DNA of 64,000 nucleotides, from positions 62,001-126,000 of the forward strand of contig NZ_AHBZ03000015.1 in assembly GCF_000238375.3 (NCBI RefSeq). Direction: 5' to 3'. The position numbers and the translations under genes were made by a program. Shown in pieces: positions 26,781 through 37,063 of this stretch (position 1 is its first letter; the number at the start of each line of letters is the position of its first letter). The notes under the pieces are model-generated. The model was not told where the DNA came from. It saw only the letters and a program-made list of their open reading frames with translations, and did not search any database. The DNA is from Pseudoalteromonas citrea (lineage in GTDB: Bacteria > Pseudomonadota > Gammaproteobacteria > Enterobacterales > Alteromonadaceae).

Positions 26781-26845
26781 AAAAACCTACGATTTTATAA
26801 TACTGAGTGTTACTAAGAATATAAAATATGAAGTAAAAAAGGAAG

Positions 26846-26922
26846 TGGCAGGGGCGGCAGGACTCGAACCCGCAACCATCGGTTTTGGAGACCGCTGTTC
26901 TACCAATTGGAACTACGCCCCT
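26846..26922 (-). tRNA. tRNA-Trp (CCA anticodon)
   Basis: On the minus strand the 77-nt sequence folds as a cloverleaf. The acceptor AGGGGCG pairs with CGCCCCT, the D-arm is GTTCCAATTGGTAGAAC, the anticodon loop is CTCCAAA (anticodon CCA), and the T-loop is GTTCGAGTC. The CCA end is encoded. It closely matches E. coli tRNA-Trp. It stands alone between holD and guaA. Confidence 0.97.
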
Positions 26923-27008
26923 GCAATGACGACGAATTATAGAGATGTTTTATAAAAGGTAAAGCGTTATTTTGCAAAATACGGTTCAACTGCCTTTTAA
27001 ATAAACAA

Positions 27009-27037
27009 AAAGGCGAATATTTAACATATTCGCCTTT
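27009..27037. terminator. Terminator after guaA
   Basis: AAAGGCGAATAT-TTAAC-ATATTCGCCTTT: 12-bp perfect arms, 32 bp beyond the guaA stop, with A/T runs on both sides. Confidence 0.9.
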
Positions 27038-27068
27038 AATATTAGTAAACTAAGTCACTAATGCGTGG

Positions 27069-28643
27069 TTATTCCCACTCGATAGTTGCCGGTGGCTTAC
27101 CAGAAATATCATAAACAACACGCGAGATACCATCAATTTCATTGATGATACGGTTAGATACTAGCCCTAAAAAGTCATAAGGTAAGTGAGACCAACGTGC
27201 CGTCATAAAGTCAATGGTTTCAACACAGCGTAATGATACAACCCAATCATACTTACGTGCATCACCCATAACCCCTACTGACTTCACTGGGAGGAAGACC
27301 GTAAACGCTTGAGATACTTTATGGTAAAGATCGGCTTTATGCAGCTCTTCAATAAAGATAGCATCTGCGCGACGTAACAAATCGCAATACTCTTTCTTGA
27401 TTTCACCAAGTACACGTACACCTAGACCAGGCCCTGGGAATGGATGACGATAAAGCATATCGTAAGGTAAGCCAAGCTCTAAACCAATCTTACGTACTTC
27501 ATCTTTAAACAATTCACGTAATGGCTCAACAAGCCCCATTTCCATATCATCAGGCAAGCCGCCTACGTTATGGTGTGACTTGATCACATGTGCTTTACCT
27601 GTTGCAGAAGCTGCTGATTCAATCACGTCAGGGTAAATAGTCCCCTGAGCTAGCCATTTTGCATTCACTAATTTCTTTGACTCTTCGTCAAAGATATCAA
27701 TGAAAGTATGGCCAATTGCTTTACGCTTTTCTTCAGGATCTGATAACCCCTCAAGGTCTTTCAAAAACTGGGCTTCAGCATCTACTTTGATGATGTTCAG
27801 ACCGAACTTATCACCAAACATATCCATAACTTGCTGACCTTCGTTTAAACGAAGTAAACCGTTATCAACAAATACACAGGTAAGCTTATCGCCGATAGCA
27901 CGGTTAATCAGCATCGCTACCACTGATGAATCTACACCACCAGATAAACCAAGGATAACTTCGTCATCCCCTACTTTTTCTTTAATACGCGCAATCGCAT
28001 CATCAATAATTTGTGCTGGCGTCCATAACTTCTCGCAGCCACAAATGTCGATTGCAAAACGTTCTAATAAACGCAAACCTTGCTGAGTGTGTGTCACCTC
28101 AGGGTGGAACTGCACGCCATAGAAACGCTTTTCTTCCCAAGACATCGCAGCATGGGGGCACGTGTCAGTGCGGGCAGTTGTTGTGAAAGTATCTGGAATT
28201 GAGATAACTTTATCGCCGTGGCTCATCCACACATCTAAAAAGTCAGTGCCGTCTTCAATGTGATCTTGAATTTGATCAAATAACTTACAGTCACCCACTT
28301 TCTCAACACGGGCATAGCCAAACTCTTTTTTGTCAGAGCTTTCAACTAAGCCACCAAGCTGCATCGCCATTGTTTGCATGCCATAACATACGCCTAATAC
28401 TGGCACGCCAGCGTTAAATACGTACTCAGGTGCTCTTGGACTATTATCTTCAGTCGTTGACTCTGGGCCACCTGATAAAATAATGCCTTGCGGATTAAAT
28501 TCACGGATCTGCTCTTCGGTCACGTCCCAAGCCCATAGCTCACAATAAACACCGATTTCACGAATACGACGCGCAATTAGCTGCGTGTACTGTGAACCGA
28601 AGTCTAAAATCAAAATGCGGGAATCATGGATGTCTTTGCTCAT
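27069..28643 (-). CDS. guaA: GMP synthase (glutamine-hydrolysing)
   Basis: 524 residues from [16 protein letters not shown], the start that matches E. coli GuaA; an upstream in-frame ATG would add 10 residues. It has a class I glutaminase domain with nucleophile C86 (GVCYGMQ), then an ATP-pyrophosphatase domain with the P-loop [11 protein letters not shown], and the C-terminal dimerisation domain ending PPATIEWE. It converts XMP to GMP and follows guaB, as in most gammaproteobacteria. Confidence 0.97.
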   Translation of the reverse strand: MSKDIHDSRILILDFGSQYTQLIARRIREIGVYCELWAWDVTEEQIREFNPQGIILSGGPESTTEDNSPRAPEYVFNAGVPVLGVCYGMQTMAMQLGGLVESSDKKEFGYARVEKVGDCKLFDQIQDHIEDGTDFLDVWMSHGDKVISIPDTFTTTARTDTCPHAAMSWEEKRFYGVQFHPEVTHTQQGLRLLERFAIDICGCEKLWTPAQIIDDAIARIKEKVGDDEVILGLSGGVDSSVVAMLINRAIGDKLTCVFVDNGLLRLNEGQQVMDMFGDKFGLNIIKVDAEAQFLKDLEGLSDPEEKRKAIGHTFIDIFDEESKKLVNAKWLAQGTIYPDVIESAASATGKAHVIKSHHNVGGLPDDMEMGLVEPLRELFKDEVRKIGLELGLPYDMLYRHPFPGPGLGVRVLGEIKKEYCDLLRRADAIFIEELHKADLYHKVSQAFTVFLPVKSVGVMGDARKYDWVVSLRCVETIDFMTARWSHLPYDFLGLVSNRIINEIDGISRVVYDISGKPPATIEWE

Positions 28644-28763
28644 TGATAATCTCGTAGTTAGGAAACGACTCACACCAACCGAAATAAACTACTCTGAGTT
28701 AACTTCGCTATATTGGTATCAATTTAGTAAAGCACAAAAACGAACTTTACTTAAAATTAAGAA

Positions 28764-28783
28764 GGGCTAGCATATGCTAGCCC
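28764..28783. terminator. 20-bp perfect palindrome between guaB and guaA
   Basis: GGGCTAGCATATGCTAGCCC, followed on the minus strand by TTCTTAATTTT. It may act as a partial terminator or attenuator after guaB, or stabilise the mRNA end. Confidence 0.6.
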
Positions 28784-28809
28784 ATTTAAACACGCTGAAT
28801 TTCAGTATG

Positions 28810-30279
28810 TTAGCCCATTCTATAGTTAGGCGCTTCTTTGGTGATCTGCACGTCATGAACGTGCGACTCACCCATACCAGCAGATGTAACACGCACAAAC
28901 TGTGGTTTAGTATTTAGCTCAAAAATATCAGCACAGCCCGTTAGGCCCATTGCACTGCGAATACCACCAACTTGTTGGTGAATGATCGTCGCAATTGGTC
29001 CTTTATAAGCAACACGGCCTTCAATGCCTTCTGGCACTAACTTTTCAGCTTGCTTTGAGTTTTGGAAGTAACGGTCTGACGACCCTTCTTTTTGATTCAT
29101 TGCACCTAATGAACCCATGCCACGGTACGATTTGTAATAACGACCTTGGTACAGCTCAACTTCACCGGGAGATTCTTCAGTACCCGCAAGCATTGAACCG
29201 ACCATAACGCATGACGCACCTGCAACCAATGCTTTAACAACATCACCTGAGAAACGAATACCGCCATCAGCAATAACAGGAATATCGCGACCTTTTAGAC
29301 CTTCAACTGCATCAGAGATGGCAGTGATCTGTGGCACACCACAACCTGTTACGATACGTGTTGTACAAATTGACCCTGGGCCAATACCCACTTTAACCGC
29401 GTCAACACCGGCATCAGCAAGGGCAATCGCACCTTCAGCTGTTGCAACGTTACCTGCAACGATTTGTAAATCAGGGAATGCAGTACGCGTTTCTTTTACT
29501 CGGTCAAGAACACCTTGTGAGTGGCCATGAGAAGTATCAATAAGCAATACATCAACACCTGCATCAACCAATGCAGCGATACGCTCATCAGTACCCGCAC
29601 CAACACCTACAGCAGCACCAACACGAAGACGGCCACGCTCATCTTTACATGCATTCGGCTTTTCTTGGGCTTTTTGATAATCTTTAACCGTGATCATGCC
29701 TTTAAGCTTAAATGCGTCATCAACAACCAAGATCTTTTCGATACGGTGCTCATGCATTAAACCAAGAATTTCTTCACGACATGCGCCTTCTTTCACCGTC
29801 ACTAACTTATCTTTTTTCGTCATCACGGTTGAAACAGGTTGATCTAGTTTTGTTTCGAAGCGCATATCACGGCTCGTTACAATCCCTTCAAGCTGATTAT
29901 CGGCACCTGTCACAGGAAAACCTGAGAAGCCTTTTTCTTCAGCAAGTACCAATGCATCTTCAATGGTTAAATCTGCAGTCACAGTAACAGGAAAAGAAAC
30001 AATCCCCGCTTCATACGTTTTAACTTTACGTACATTACGAGCTTGCTCTTCAATCGTCATATTCTTATGAATAAAACCAATACCACCTTCTTGCGCTAAC
30101 GCAATCGCTAAACGCGCTTCAGTAACAGTATCCATAGAGGCTGATACAAGGGGTAAGTTCAATTCAATACCACGCGTTAAACGCGTCGATAGATTTGCAG
30201 TATGAGGTAAAACAGTAGAGTGTGCTGGAACTAATAGCACATCATCAAAGGTTAGGGCTTCTTTGGCAATTCTTAGCAT
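28810..30279 (-). CDS. guaB: IMP dehydrogenase
   Basis: 489 residues from [13 protein letters not shown], which matches the E. coli start (an upstream ATG would add 16). It is a TIM barrel with two inserted CBS domains at about 95-205. The catalytic Cys is in [13 protein letters not shown], and the active-site flap is in [10 protein letters not shown]. It oxidises IMP to XMP, the committed step to GMP. It is divergent from xseA, as in E. coli. Confidence 0.97.
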   Translation of the reverse strand: MLRIAKEALTFDDVLLVPAHSTVLPHTANLSTRLTRGIELNLPLVSASMDTVTEARLAIALAQEGGIGFIHKNMTIEEQARNVRKVKTYEAGIVSFPVTVTADLTIEDALVLAEEKGFSGFPVTGADNQLEGIVTSRDMRFETKLDQPVSTVMTKKDKLVTVKEGACREEILGLMHEHRIEKILVVDDAFKLKGMITVKDYQKAQEKPNACKDERGRLRVGAAVGVGAGTDERIAALVDAGVDVLLIDTSHGHSQGVLDRVKETRTAFPDLQIVAGNVATAEGAIALADAGVDAVKVGIGPGSICTTRIVTGCGVPQITAISDAVEGLKGRDIPVIADGGIRFSGDVVKALVAGASCVMVGSMLAGTEESPGEVELYQGRYYKSYRGMGSLGAMNQKEGSSDRYFQNSKQAEKLVPEGIEGRVAYKGPIATIIHQQVGGIRSAMGLTGCADIFELNTKPQFVRVTSAGMGESHVHDVQITKEAPNYRMG

Positions 30280-30413
30280 GTTTGCGGTTTCTCTCACGTG
30301 GAACTGAGTATAAGGAATTGCGTGCAAATTTTATCAGCGTTCCCCATGCGAGTAAATAAATATTATCAAAAAATATGATAAAGTACTCAGCAATGGCACT
30401 TGGAGAGACTAAA

Positions 30414-31790
30414 TTGAGCTATCAATCGCGCAGTACTATACCCCAACATGTTTATACAGTTTCTAAGTTAAACAAAGAGATCCGAGCAATTTTAGAACAA
30501 GGCTTTGCTCAAATTCAACTTACCGGAGAAATTTCAAATTTTGTTGCGCCTGCGTCTGGGCATTGGTATTTTTCACTTAAAGATGAAAAAGCGCAAGTTA
30601 AAGCCGCCATGTGGCGTGGCAACAATCGCAATTGCAGTTATAAACCAGTTAATGGCGCACAAGTTACCGTACGTGCTCGTATCTCTGTTTATGAACCAAG
30701 AGGTGATTATCAAGTTATTGTCGAGCACATGGAAGCCGCCGGCGAAGGGTTACTTAAACAGCAATATGACGCACTCAAGCTAAAGCTTGCAGCCGAAGGG
30801 CTTTTTGGCAGTGCCCATAAGAAACCTTTGCCAACACATATCAACAAAGTGGGGATCATTACCTCAGCGACGGGTGCAGCAGTAAAAGATATTTTATCCA
30901 TATTACAACGCCGTGCGCCCCAACTTGAAGTGATTATTTATCCAGCTCAAGTGCAAGGCAAAGACGCACATTTCCAACTCATCGAAAAGTTACAGTTAGC
31001 TAACCAGCGTAACGAAGTTGACGTGTTAATTATTGGTCGAGGTGGAGGCTCTCTTGAAGATCTATGGTGCTTCAATGAAGAATTACTTGCTCGGGCTATT
31101 TTTGCCAGCAACTTACCCATAATTAGTGCGGTAGGCCATGAAATAGATACGACGATATCAGATTATACTGCCGACTTAAGAGCAGCGACACCATCTGCTG
31201 CGGCTGAGCTCGTGAGCTCAGAACAAGATGTATTGATTGATTTAATCGCCAATAAAAAGCGACAACTTACAAAAGCCACTAATCACCATATTCAGCACAT
31301 CAAGCAGCGTATCCAAGCGCTCACGCAACGCTTGAGACTACAACACCCAAAGAACCAATTAATGCAGCAGTCACAACGTATTGATGAACTTTCACTGCGT
31401 TTGCACCGCGCTTTTGAGCAGCGTCATCACCTTTTGCAAAGTCGCATGTCGTTGTTAGAACAAAAATTAAACCACCAGCACCCAGATGGTCGCATTAAAA
31501 ATGCCAAGCAACGCCTAAATCAATTAACGCTGCAATTAAACCAGCAACACAAGCAACACACTGAAGCACGGCAAAACAAATTAGCGTTTTTGGCTGCAAC
31601 GTTAAATAGTGTGAGTCCATTGAGTGTATTAGCGCGTGGTTACAGCATCACAAAAACGAACAATAAAGTCATAAAGTCAGTTTCGCAATTACAAGAAGGG
31701 CAAATTATTCAAACACAATTGAATGACGGAGAGATTTCATCGCAGATCACACAAGTCATGCCTAAAGCACAGCCCAAAGACATAGGTTGA
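30414..31790 (+). CDS. xseA: Exodeoxyribonuclease VII large subunit
   Basis: 458 residues from a TTG start with GGAGAG 6 bp upstream; an ATG at 30375 or 30393 in the same frame would give up to 471 but has no ribosome binding site. An N-terminal OB fold (IQLTGEISNFVAPASGHWYFSLKDE) is followed by the nuclease core (IITSATGAAVKDIL, RGGGSLEDLWCFNEE, SAVGHEIDTT) and a long coiled coil. It degrades single-stranded DNA together with XseB. It is divergent from guaB, a widely conserved arrangement. Confidence 0.95.
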   Translation: MSYQSRSTIPQHVYTVSKLNKEIRAILEQGFAQIQLTGEISNFVAPASGHWYFSLKDEKAQVKAAMWRGNNRNCSYKPVNGAQVTVRARISVYEPRGDYQVIVEHMEAAGEGLLKQQYDALKLKLAAEGLFGSAHKKPLPTHINKVGIITSATGAAVKDILSILQRRAPQLEVIIYPAQVQGKDAHFQLIEKLQLANQRNEVDVLIIGRGGGSLEDLWCFNEELLARAIFASNLPIISAVGHEIDTTISDYTADLRAATPSAAAELVSSEQDVLIDLIANKKRQLTKATNHHIQHIKQRIQALTQRLRLQHPKNQLMQQSQRIDELSLRLHRAFEQRHHLLQSRMSLLEQKLNHQHPDGRIKNAKQRLNQLTLQLNQQHKQHTEARQNKLAFLAATLNSVSPLSVLARGYSITKTNNKVIKSVSQLQEGQIIQTQLNDGEISSQITQVMPKAQPKDIG

Positions 31791-31821
31791 ATCAGTTAAT
31801 TAATTTCTTGAAAAACATTTT

Positions 31822-31870
31822 GTTGGGCACCATCATAAAAAGTGATGAACAGCCCAACTGAGCGGTTTTT
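31822..31870. terminator. Terminator after xseA
   Basis: GTTGGGC and GCCCAAC are arms around an inner stem (CATCA/TGATG), followed by GAGCGGTTTTTTTT. Directed to plus-strand transcripts. Confidence 0.7.
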
Positions 31871-31878
31871 TTTGACAG

Positions 31879-32700
31879 CTATAGCATCGCACTCGTATAG
31901 GAATCATTTACAGACGCAGGTTGATCTTCTAAGAAGTTTTGGTTCATGCTTTCAGCAGGACAAGGACAGTTTGGTTTACCAACCACTTTAGCTGGGATCC
32001 CAACGACTGTGGTGTGTGGTAACACAGGATTTAAAACAACGGAGCCTGCACCAATTCTCGCGCCTTCTCCCACCTCGATATTACCAAGTACTTTTGCCCC
32101 TGCGCCAATTAGCACTCCAGCGCGAATTTTAGGGTGACGGTCGCCTTGTTCATTACCTGTACCACCCAGCGTGACCGATTGTAAAATCGACACATTATCT
32201 TCAATAACGGCGGTTTCACCAATCACTATACCAGTCGCATGATCAAGCATAATGCCATGACCGACTTTACAAGCAGGATGGATGTCAACACCAAATACTT
32301 CGGATGTACGGCTTTGAATAAACCGAGCCAATTCTTTTCTGTTTTGTCGCCATAGGCAGTAGGCAAGTCGATGTGCTTGTATCGCATGAAAACCTTTCAG
32401 ATTCAAAATTACGGTTAAGTAACTATCGGCCGCAGGGTCGCGATCTTTAACCGCTTTTATATCATGAGCTACATGTGTCAGCATTTTATCGCAATCAACA
32501 AACGCTTGGTCGAATAATTCTCTTATTGTAAAGGCAGATACCACCGCATCAGCTAGTTTATTGGCAACAATAAAACTCAAAGCTGCTCCCAAACAATCAT
32601 GATTTAGCACACTTGAATAAACATGACTTGCGAGTAAAGGCTCGACGTTGACTAATTCTTTTGCTTCTTTTTGAAGCTGATGCCAAATTTCATGACGCAT
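31879..32700 (-). CDS. cysE: Serine O-acetyltransferase
   Basis: 273 residues, the usual length. The N-terminal helical domain is followed by the left-handed beta-helix built of hexapeptide repeats (GHGIMLDHATGIVIGETAVIEDN, VGEGARIGAGSVVL). Catalytic Asp and His are in VDIHPACKVGHGIMLDHATG. It forms O-acetylserine for cysteine synthesis and is normally inhibited by cysteine through its C-terminal tail. Confidence 0.96.
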   Translation of the reverse strand: MRHEIWHQLQKEAKELVNVEPLLASHVYSSVLNHDCLGAALSFIVANKLADAVVSAFTIRELFDQAFVDCDKMLTHVAHDIKAVKDRDPAADSYLTVILNLKGFHAIQAHRLAYCLWRQNRKELARFIQSRTSEVFGVDIHPACKVGHGIMLDHATGIVIGETAVIEDNVSILQSVTLGGTGNEQGDRHPKIRAGVLIGAGAKVLGNIEVGEGARIGAGSVVLNPVLPHTTVVGIPAKVVGKPNCPCPAESMNQNFLEDQPASVNDSYTSAML

Positions 32701-32900
32701 AAGGAAAACCTAACTATTGGTAATACGGGTAGATTTTAACGGCTTAACACAAGATATGTTACTGCTATTGCAAACCTTCTCGCTATTACTTATAACAAAC
32801 CGCTCTGTATAGAGCAATGTTATCGCTTTTATCTTTAAATCATCGCGGTGTACTTCGAGCGATACAAAGCGGGTATATTGTGAATCTCATTTCTCATTAT

Positions 32901-32933
32901 AAAAATGGCCATAAATTGTTTATGGCCATTTTT
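32901..32933. terminator. Terminator after the M16 protease gene
   Basis: AAAAATGGCCATAAA-TTG-TTTATGGCCATTTTT: perfect 15-bp arms, 20 bp past the minus-strand stop. Confidence 0.9.
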
Positions 32934-32952
32934 CGTTAACGTAATTCGTTAT

Positions 32953-35823
32953 TTATTCAAAAACAACTTTTACATCTTCTACCGTAATGTTAGCTGACGG
33001 GATCGCTAGCTTATACTTTTCAATCTGCTTATCTTCATTAATCAGTACCGCGGGCTTATCCGTGTTGTACTTAAGCGAAGATATTTGCTCCGACGCCAAG
33101 CGCTGTGCCATATCTTTAGCGTCACCAGTGATAAAGACATAATGCATATTATCAGTTTGTAGTGTGTCAGATATCACGCGATTGACATCTTCCACAGTCA
33201 AGTTGGCAAGTTGCTTGCGAACATACTCAACAAAGCTTTCAGTGTTGTAATATTCACTATCGAGTGCATATCCTAACTGGCGATCTTGACTTGCTACTAG
33301 CTGCGGAACGTAATTACTTAAGAAGTTTCGCGTTGCATTAAAGTCTTTTTCAGTCATGCCTTGTGCTATTAACTTATCTAGCTCAAATTGCGCAACGCGT
33401 GTTGCAAAATGGGCATCGTTATTCGAACGAAGTGGGCGTAACCAAATTTGGAAAACTTGCTCTGAACGGCCTAAATTTGCATCAGGTTTTGTTTGGAACA
33501 TACCGCGTGGGAAATATTCGATATATGCGTAATCACCGTAGTTCATACCGCGAGTTTGACGAATGCGCTTATACAAAAAACTATTCGAACTACGGTGCTC
33601 ACCAAAGTATGAGCGCACTAACCACAATGCGGTCCAATCTTTAGAGCTGCGTATTGTATCGATAGGGAAACCAAACGACACAGCGGTAGATTTGGCACTT
33701 TTCTCAATAATTGTTGCATGACGACCTGTTAATACTGGCGCATCTGGTACCATCAAACGTGCTTCATCACCTTTTGGTAGAGTCGCTAAGTCATCTAGTA
33801 GCTGTGTTTTTACTTTGTCAGAGAGCGCACCGGTGATCCCCACATTTAATTTAGCCTGTGTAAACTCAGCATGATAGAAAGCTTTCACATCGTCTAACGT
33901 TAACGCTTCTAAATCAGACAAATCACCAAAGTTATAACTTTCATATGGGTGGCCTTGATACAGTTTATGATAAAGCACCTCTTTACCTAATTCTTCATCA
34001 TTAGAAGACTTTAAGCCCGCTTTAATACCGTCTATCAACTCTTTCTTCAAACGCTTAAAATCATCTTCTCTAAAGCCTGGGTCAAGTAGTTGCCCGCTGA
34101 CAAGATCATACCATTGCTGAGCATTATCTTTGTGAACACGCCCGCGCAATGAAATCATTTCTTTATCGATTTGATAATTAAAGCTGCCCGCGATTGGATA
34201 AAGCGCCGTTTGAATCTCTTTATACGTTTTCTTTTGCGAGCCGCCTTTTGCAAGCATCGCGGCTGTTAGTGCTGCCACCCCTTTTTTACCGACAGGATCC
34301 GCTGCGGCACCTGTATAGAACAATAAGTTAACGTCAACGAGTGGCGAAGCATTGGTTTTATCAAGTAGTTTAAAGTGACGCTCGATAGGCTGTTTTGAGT
34401 CTGCAACTAATGCACTTAGTGAGACTTCATTATCAAAACCAGATACGTTAGCAAGATCAGACATAGTCACCGTCGTACGCCCACTGTCGACAAAATATTT
34501 ATTCGCGATAGTACGTATATCTTCTGGCGTCACTGAATCAGCCGATTGATACAATTGATTAATCACTTCAGGGTCACGCTCAAAATGCATATAACGTGCA
34601 AGCGTAGACGCTATGGCTTGTGAAGAATCCAGGCCATTTATAAAGCTATATTTTCTATTTGATTTTAACGCCGCCAATTTATCAGCATCAACCAGCTCAG
34701 TGCGCGCACTAGCATAAGTGCGATTAATTGCATCTCGTACTACGGTTAAATCTTGCTCTTTTTCAACCTTAACAAATACGTGCAATAATCCGGGATCTTT
34801 GGTTTCTGCATTATACGGGAACATTTGACTGGCAATTTGTTTATCGACAACCAACTCTTGATACAACGCAGAGTTTTTACCAAAGTATAGTTCTGAGATC
34901 AGATCTAACGCAGCTCGGTCTTTCTTTTCAGGTACCCATGAAGTGCCTTTATAAGAAACTAACAACCAATGACCAGGCATACCTTCGAATTGCTCGTGAA
35001 CATATTTTGCCTCAGTTTGTTTTGGCTCAACAGGCACCTCTGCTTTGAAGTCGCCTTTTTTCCAGTTGCCCCAATGCTGCTTCACCGCTTTCATGGTTTC
35101 TTGTGGATCAACGTCGCCGACAATCACCATTGATACATATTCTGGTTTATAAAAGCGCTCAAAGAATGTTTGGCCATACGCCATTTGATCTGGCATCGCT
35201 TCAATATCTTCGAAAAAGCCCATTGTTGTGTGCTTATAGGTATGTTTATCGAAGGCTTCATTACGTACTGCCGACAATAATTTACGTACTGGGTTTGCAT
35301 TGTTCTTTAAATACTCACCTTTTACAGTCAGTGCTTCAGTGCGAAACTGTTCTTCGGTGTATGATAAGTTCTGAAAAATATCCGCTTCAATTTCAAGAAC
35401 TTTGTTTAAATGCTCTTTTGAAAAGCTCAAATAGTAATTAGTAAAATCATTGGTTGTATATGCGCGATTATCAACACCTGAGTTTTTCAATATATCTGAG
35501 TACACATCTTGAGGGTACTTTTCAGATCCTTTAAACATCATATGTTCAAAGAAGTGGGCAAAACCGGTTTTACCTGCCTCGACTTCATCACGCGAGCCCA
35601 CAGATACAGGGATCTGTAATGACACCACATCAGGGTAATCCGTTTTTACCACCATAACTCGTAAGCCATTCTCAAGCTCTTCAATTAAGTAGTCTTGCGA
35701 AAACACTTTATCACTGGCATTTGCTACGCTAGCCACAGGTGTACTGTTGTTCGCACTGTTACTTACACAGCCAGTTAATGCGAGTGTTACCGCCAGGCTG
35801 GTTGCCAATAGTTTAAATTTCAT
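32953..35823 (-). CDS. M16 family zinc metalloprotease, lipoprotein
   Basis: 956 residues with a lipoprotein signal (LALTGC, acylated Cys 19). The N-terminal M16 domain has the inverted zinc motif H90-F-F-E93-H94 and a downstream Glu in EALTVKGEYLKN. The second, catalytically silent M16 repeat starts near residue 500. The architecture matches two-domain pitrilysin-like proteases of the cell envelope, which digest peptides. As a lipoprotein it probably faces the periplasm. Long single gene with its own terminator. Confidence 0.93.
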   Translation of the reverse strand: MKFKLLATSLAVTLALTGCVSNSANNSTPVASVANASDKVFSQDYLIEELENGLRVMVVKTDYPDVVSLQIPVSVGSRDEVEAGKTGFAHFFEHMMFKGSEKYPQDVYSDILKNSGVDNRAYTTNDFTNYYLSFSKEHLNKVLEIEADIFQNLSYTEEQFRTEALTVKGEYLKNNANPVRKLLSAVRNEAFDKHTYKHTTMGFFEDIEAMPDQMAYGQTFFERFYKPEYVSMVIVGDVDPQETMKAVKQHWGNWKKGDFKAEVPVEPKQTEAKYVHEQFEGMPGHWLLVSYKGTSWVPEKKDRAALDLISELYFGKNSALYQELVVDKQIASQMFPYNAETKDPGLLHVFVKVEKEQDLTVVRDAINRTYASARTELVDADKLAALKSNRKYSFINGLDSSQAIASTLARYMHFERDPEVINQLYQSADSVTPEDIRTIANKYFVDSGRTTVTMSDLANVSGFDNEVSLSALVADSKQPIERHFKLLDKTNASPLVDVNLLFYTGAAADPVGKKGVAALTAAMLAKGGSQKKTYKEIQTALYPIAGSFNYQIDKEMISLRGRVHKDNAQQWYDLVSGQLLDPGFREDDFKRLKKELIDGIKAGLKSSNDEELGKEVLYHKLYQGHPYESYNFGDLSDLEALTLDDVKAFYHAEFTQAKLNVGITGALSDKVKTQLLDDLATLPKGDEARLMVPDAPVLTGRHATIIEKSAKSTAVSFGFPIDTIRSSKDWTALWLVRSYFGEHRSSNSFLYKRIRQTRGMNYGDYAYIEYFPRGMFQTKPDANLGRSEQVFQIWLRPLRSNNDAHFATRVAQFELDKLIAQGMTEKDFNATRNFLSNYVPQLVASQDRQLGYALDSEYYNTESFVEYVRKQLANLTVEDVNRVISDTLQTDNMHYVFITGDAKDMAQRLASEQISSLKYNTDKPAVLINEDKQIEKYKLAIPSANITVEDVKVVFE

Positions 35824-36010
35824 ATGTGTCCTTAATAATTATTTTTTAACTAACGCGATGGCTAGTTTAACCATGCAATTATGCCGTAAATTAACGGCCG
35901 TTATACCCAAAAAAGACAGATTTATGTAAAAAAATATGTCGATAAATTTCAGTAGGCTAATTAAAAATATGAAGGGAATTCATCGCTATTGAATAAGTTT
36001 CAATAAAAAA

Positions 36011-36034
36011 ATCTATCTAGACGTCTAAATGGCT
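36011..36034 (+). promoter_or_regulatory. MetJ-type operator (met boxes)
   Basis: A perfect met box AGACGTCT at 36019-36026, flanked in register by two weaker 8-mers (ATCTATCT, 4/8; AAATGGCT, 5/8). MetJ binds tandem 8-bp boxes. A TATATT at 36037-36042 can serve as -10, so the operator would cover the -35 region, 45 bp before the start of the MetF-like gene. Confidence 0.75.
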
Positions 36035-36079
36035 GCTATATTACACTTATTAAAATGACTTTAGGCTGGAATGAGGATT

Positions 36080-37036
36080 ATGGCTTTATCACTGCAACAA
36101 AAAATACAAGACCCAAATCAGGGTGTGTACATGATTGGTACTACCCCACCAAAACAAGGCACAGATAGAGCCCAATTAGAAACCATTGCGAATAAATTAC
36201 TAGCTCGTTTACATGAAATAGAGTACGACGGTGTTATTATCTACGATATCCAGGACGAAAGCAGTCGTACACAAGCACCTCGCCCTTTTCCGTTTAAACA
36301 TACCGTTGATCCGTGTGAATATAGCCAGCTTATCAAAGAGCTATCTCATTTGGATGTGATCACCTATAAAAGTGTGGCGCAGCGCGATGCTTCGCAGTTT
36401 AATCATTGGCTAAGCGAAACCAAAGAAAAGTTTGGGTTAGATAACCTAGTCCTTGTTGGCAGTCCATCCTCTACTGGCGACATAAAATTAAGCCTACCTG
36501 ATGCCTACAAAGCATTGGCTGCACATCAAGAGTCATTTTTTCTCGGCGGGGTCACAATTGCCGAACGTCATGCAAGTAAGAAAAACGAACAACAGCGTTT
36601 AATCGAAAAAACGACGCAAGGTTGTGAGTTTTTTATATCTCAAGCTGTTTATAACCCCCAGGCAACAATCGACTTAATCACCAGTTACGCGAGAACTTGT
36701 AAACAACAAGGCGATATACCTAAACGCATTATTTTAACGTTCACACCTTGTGGTGGACAAAAGACGCTCGAGTTTATGGAGTGGTTGGGTATTTCAGTAC
36801 CAGATGCAACTAAATGGCGTATGCTGGACTCAGAAAACCCTTTGAGTGAATCAATACGAATTTGCCGCGAGAATCTAGACTTAATCTTACAAAGCTGTGC
36901 GCGTCTAAACGTGCCTCTAGGGCTTAACATAGAAAGCTTAACAAATCGAAAAGAAGAAATTGACGCATCAATAAACTTATATCGCTTACTCAAAGCAACC
37001 ATGGAGTTGCACTTAGCAGAAAAGCAAATTGCATAA
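36080..37036 (+). CDS. Methylenetetrahydrofolate reductase-like protein (MetF family)
   Basis: 318 residues from the ATG with GAGG at the right distance; an ATG 9 bp upstream is in frame. It has the TIM-barrel pattern of the MTHFR/folate reductase superfamily: GVIIYDIQDESSRT near the start, NLVLVGSPSS, LGGVTIAERH, and QGCEFFISQAVYN, which corresponds to the GAdFFITQ region of MetF. It lacks the FEFFPP N-terminal signature of classical MetF, so it is a divergent relative. A methionine-type operator upstream suggests a role in one-carbon supply for methionine. Confidence 0.75.
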   Translation: MALSLQQKIQDPNQGVYMIGTTPPKQGTDRAQLETIANKLLARLHEIEYDGVIIYDIQDESSRTQAPRPFPFKHTVDPCEYSQLIKELSHLDVITYKSVAQRDASQFNHWLSETKEKFGLDNLVLVGSPSSTGDIKLSLPDAYKALAAHQESFFLGGVTIAERHASKKNEQQRLIEKTTQGCEFFISQAVYNPQATIDLITSYARTCKQQGDIPKRIILTFTPCGGQKTLEFMEWLGISVPDATKWRMLDSENPLSESIRICRENLDLILQSCARLNVPLGLNIESLTNRKEEIDASINLYRLLKATMELHLAEKQIA

Positions 37037-37063
37037 CCGCTTAAAGCACTCTCATGTATCAAG

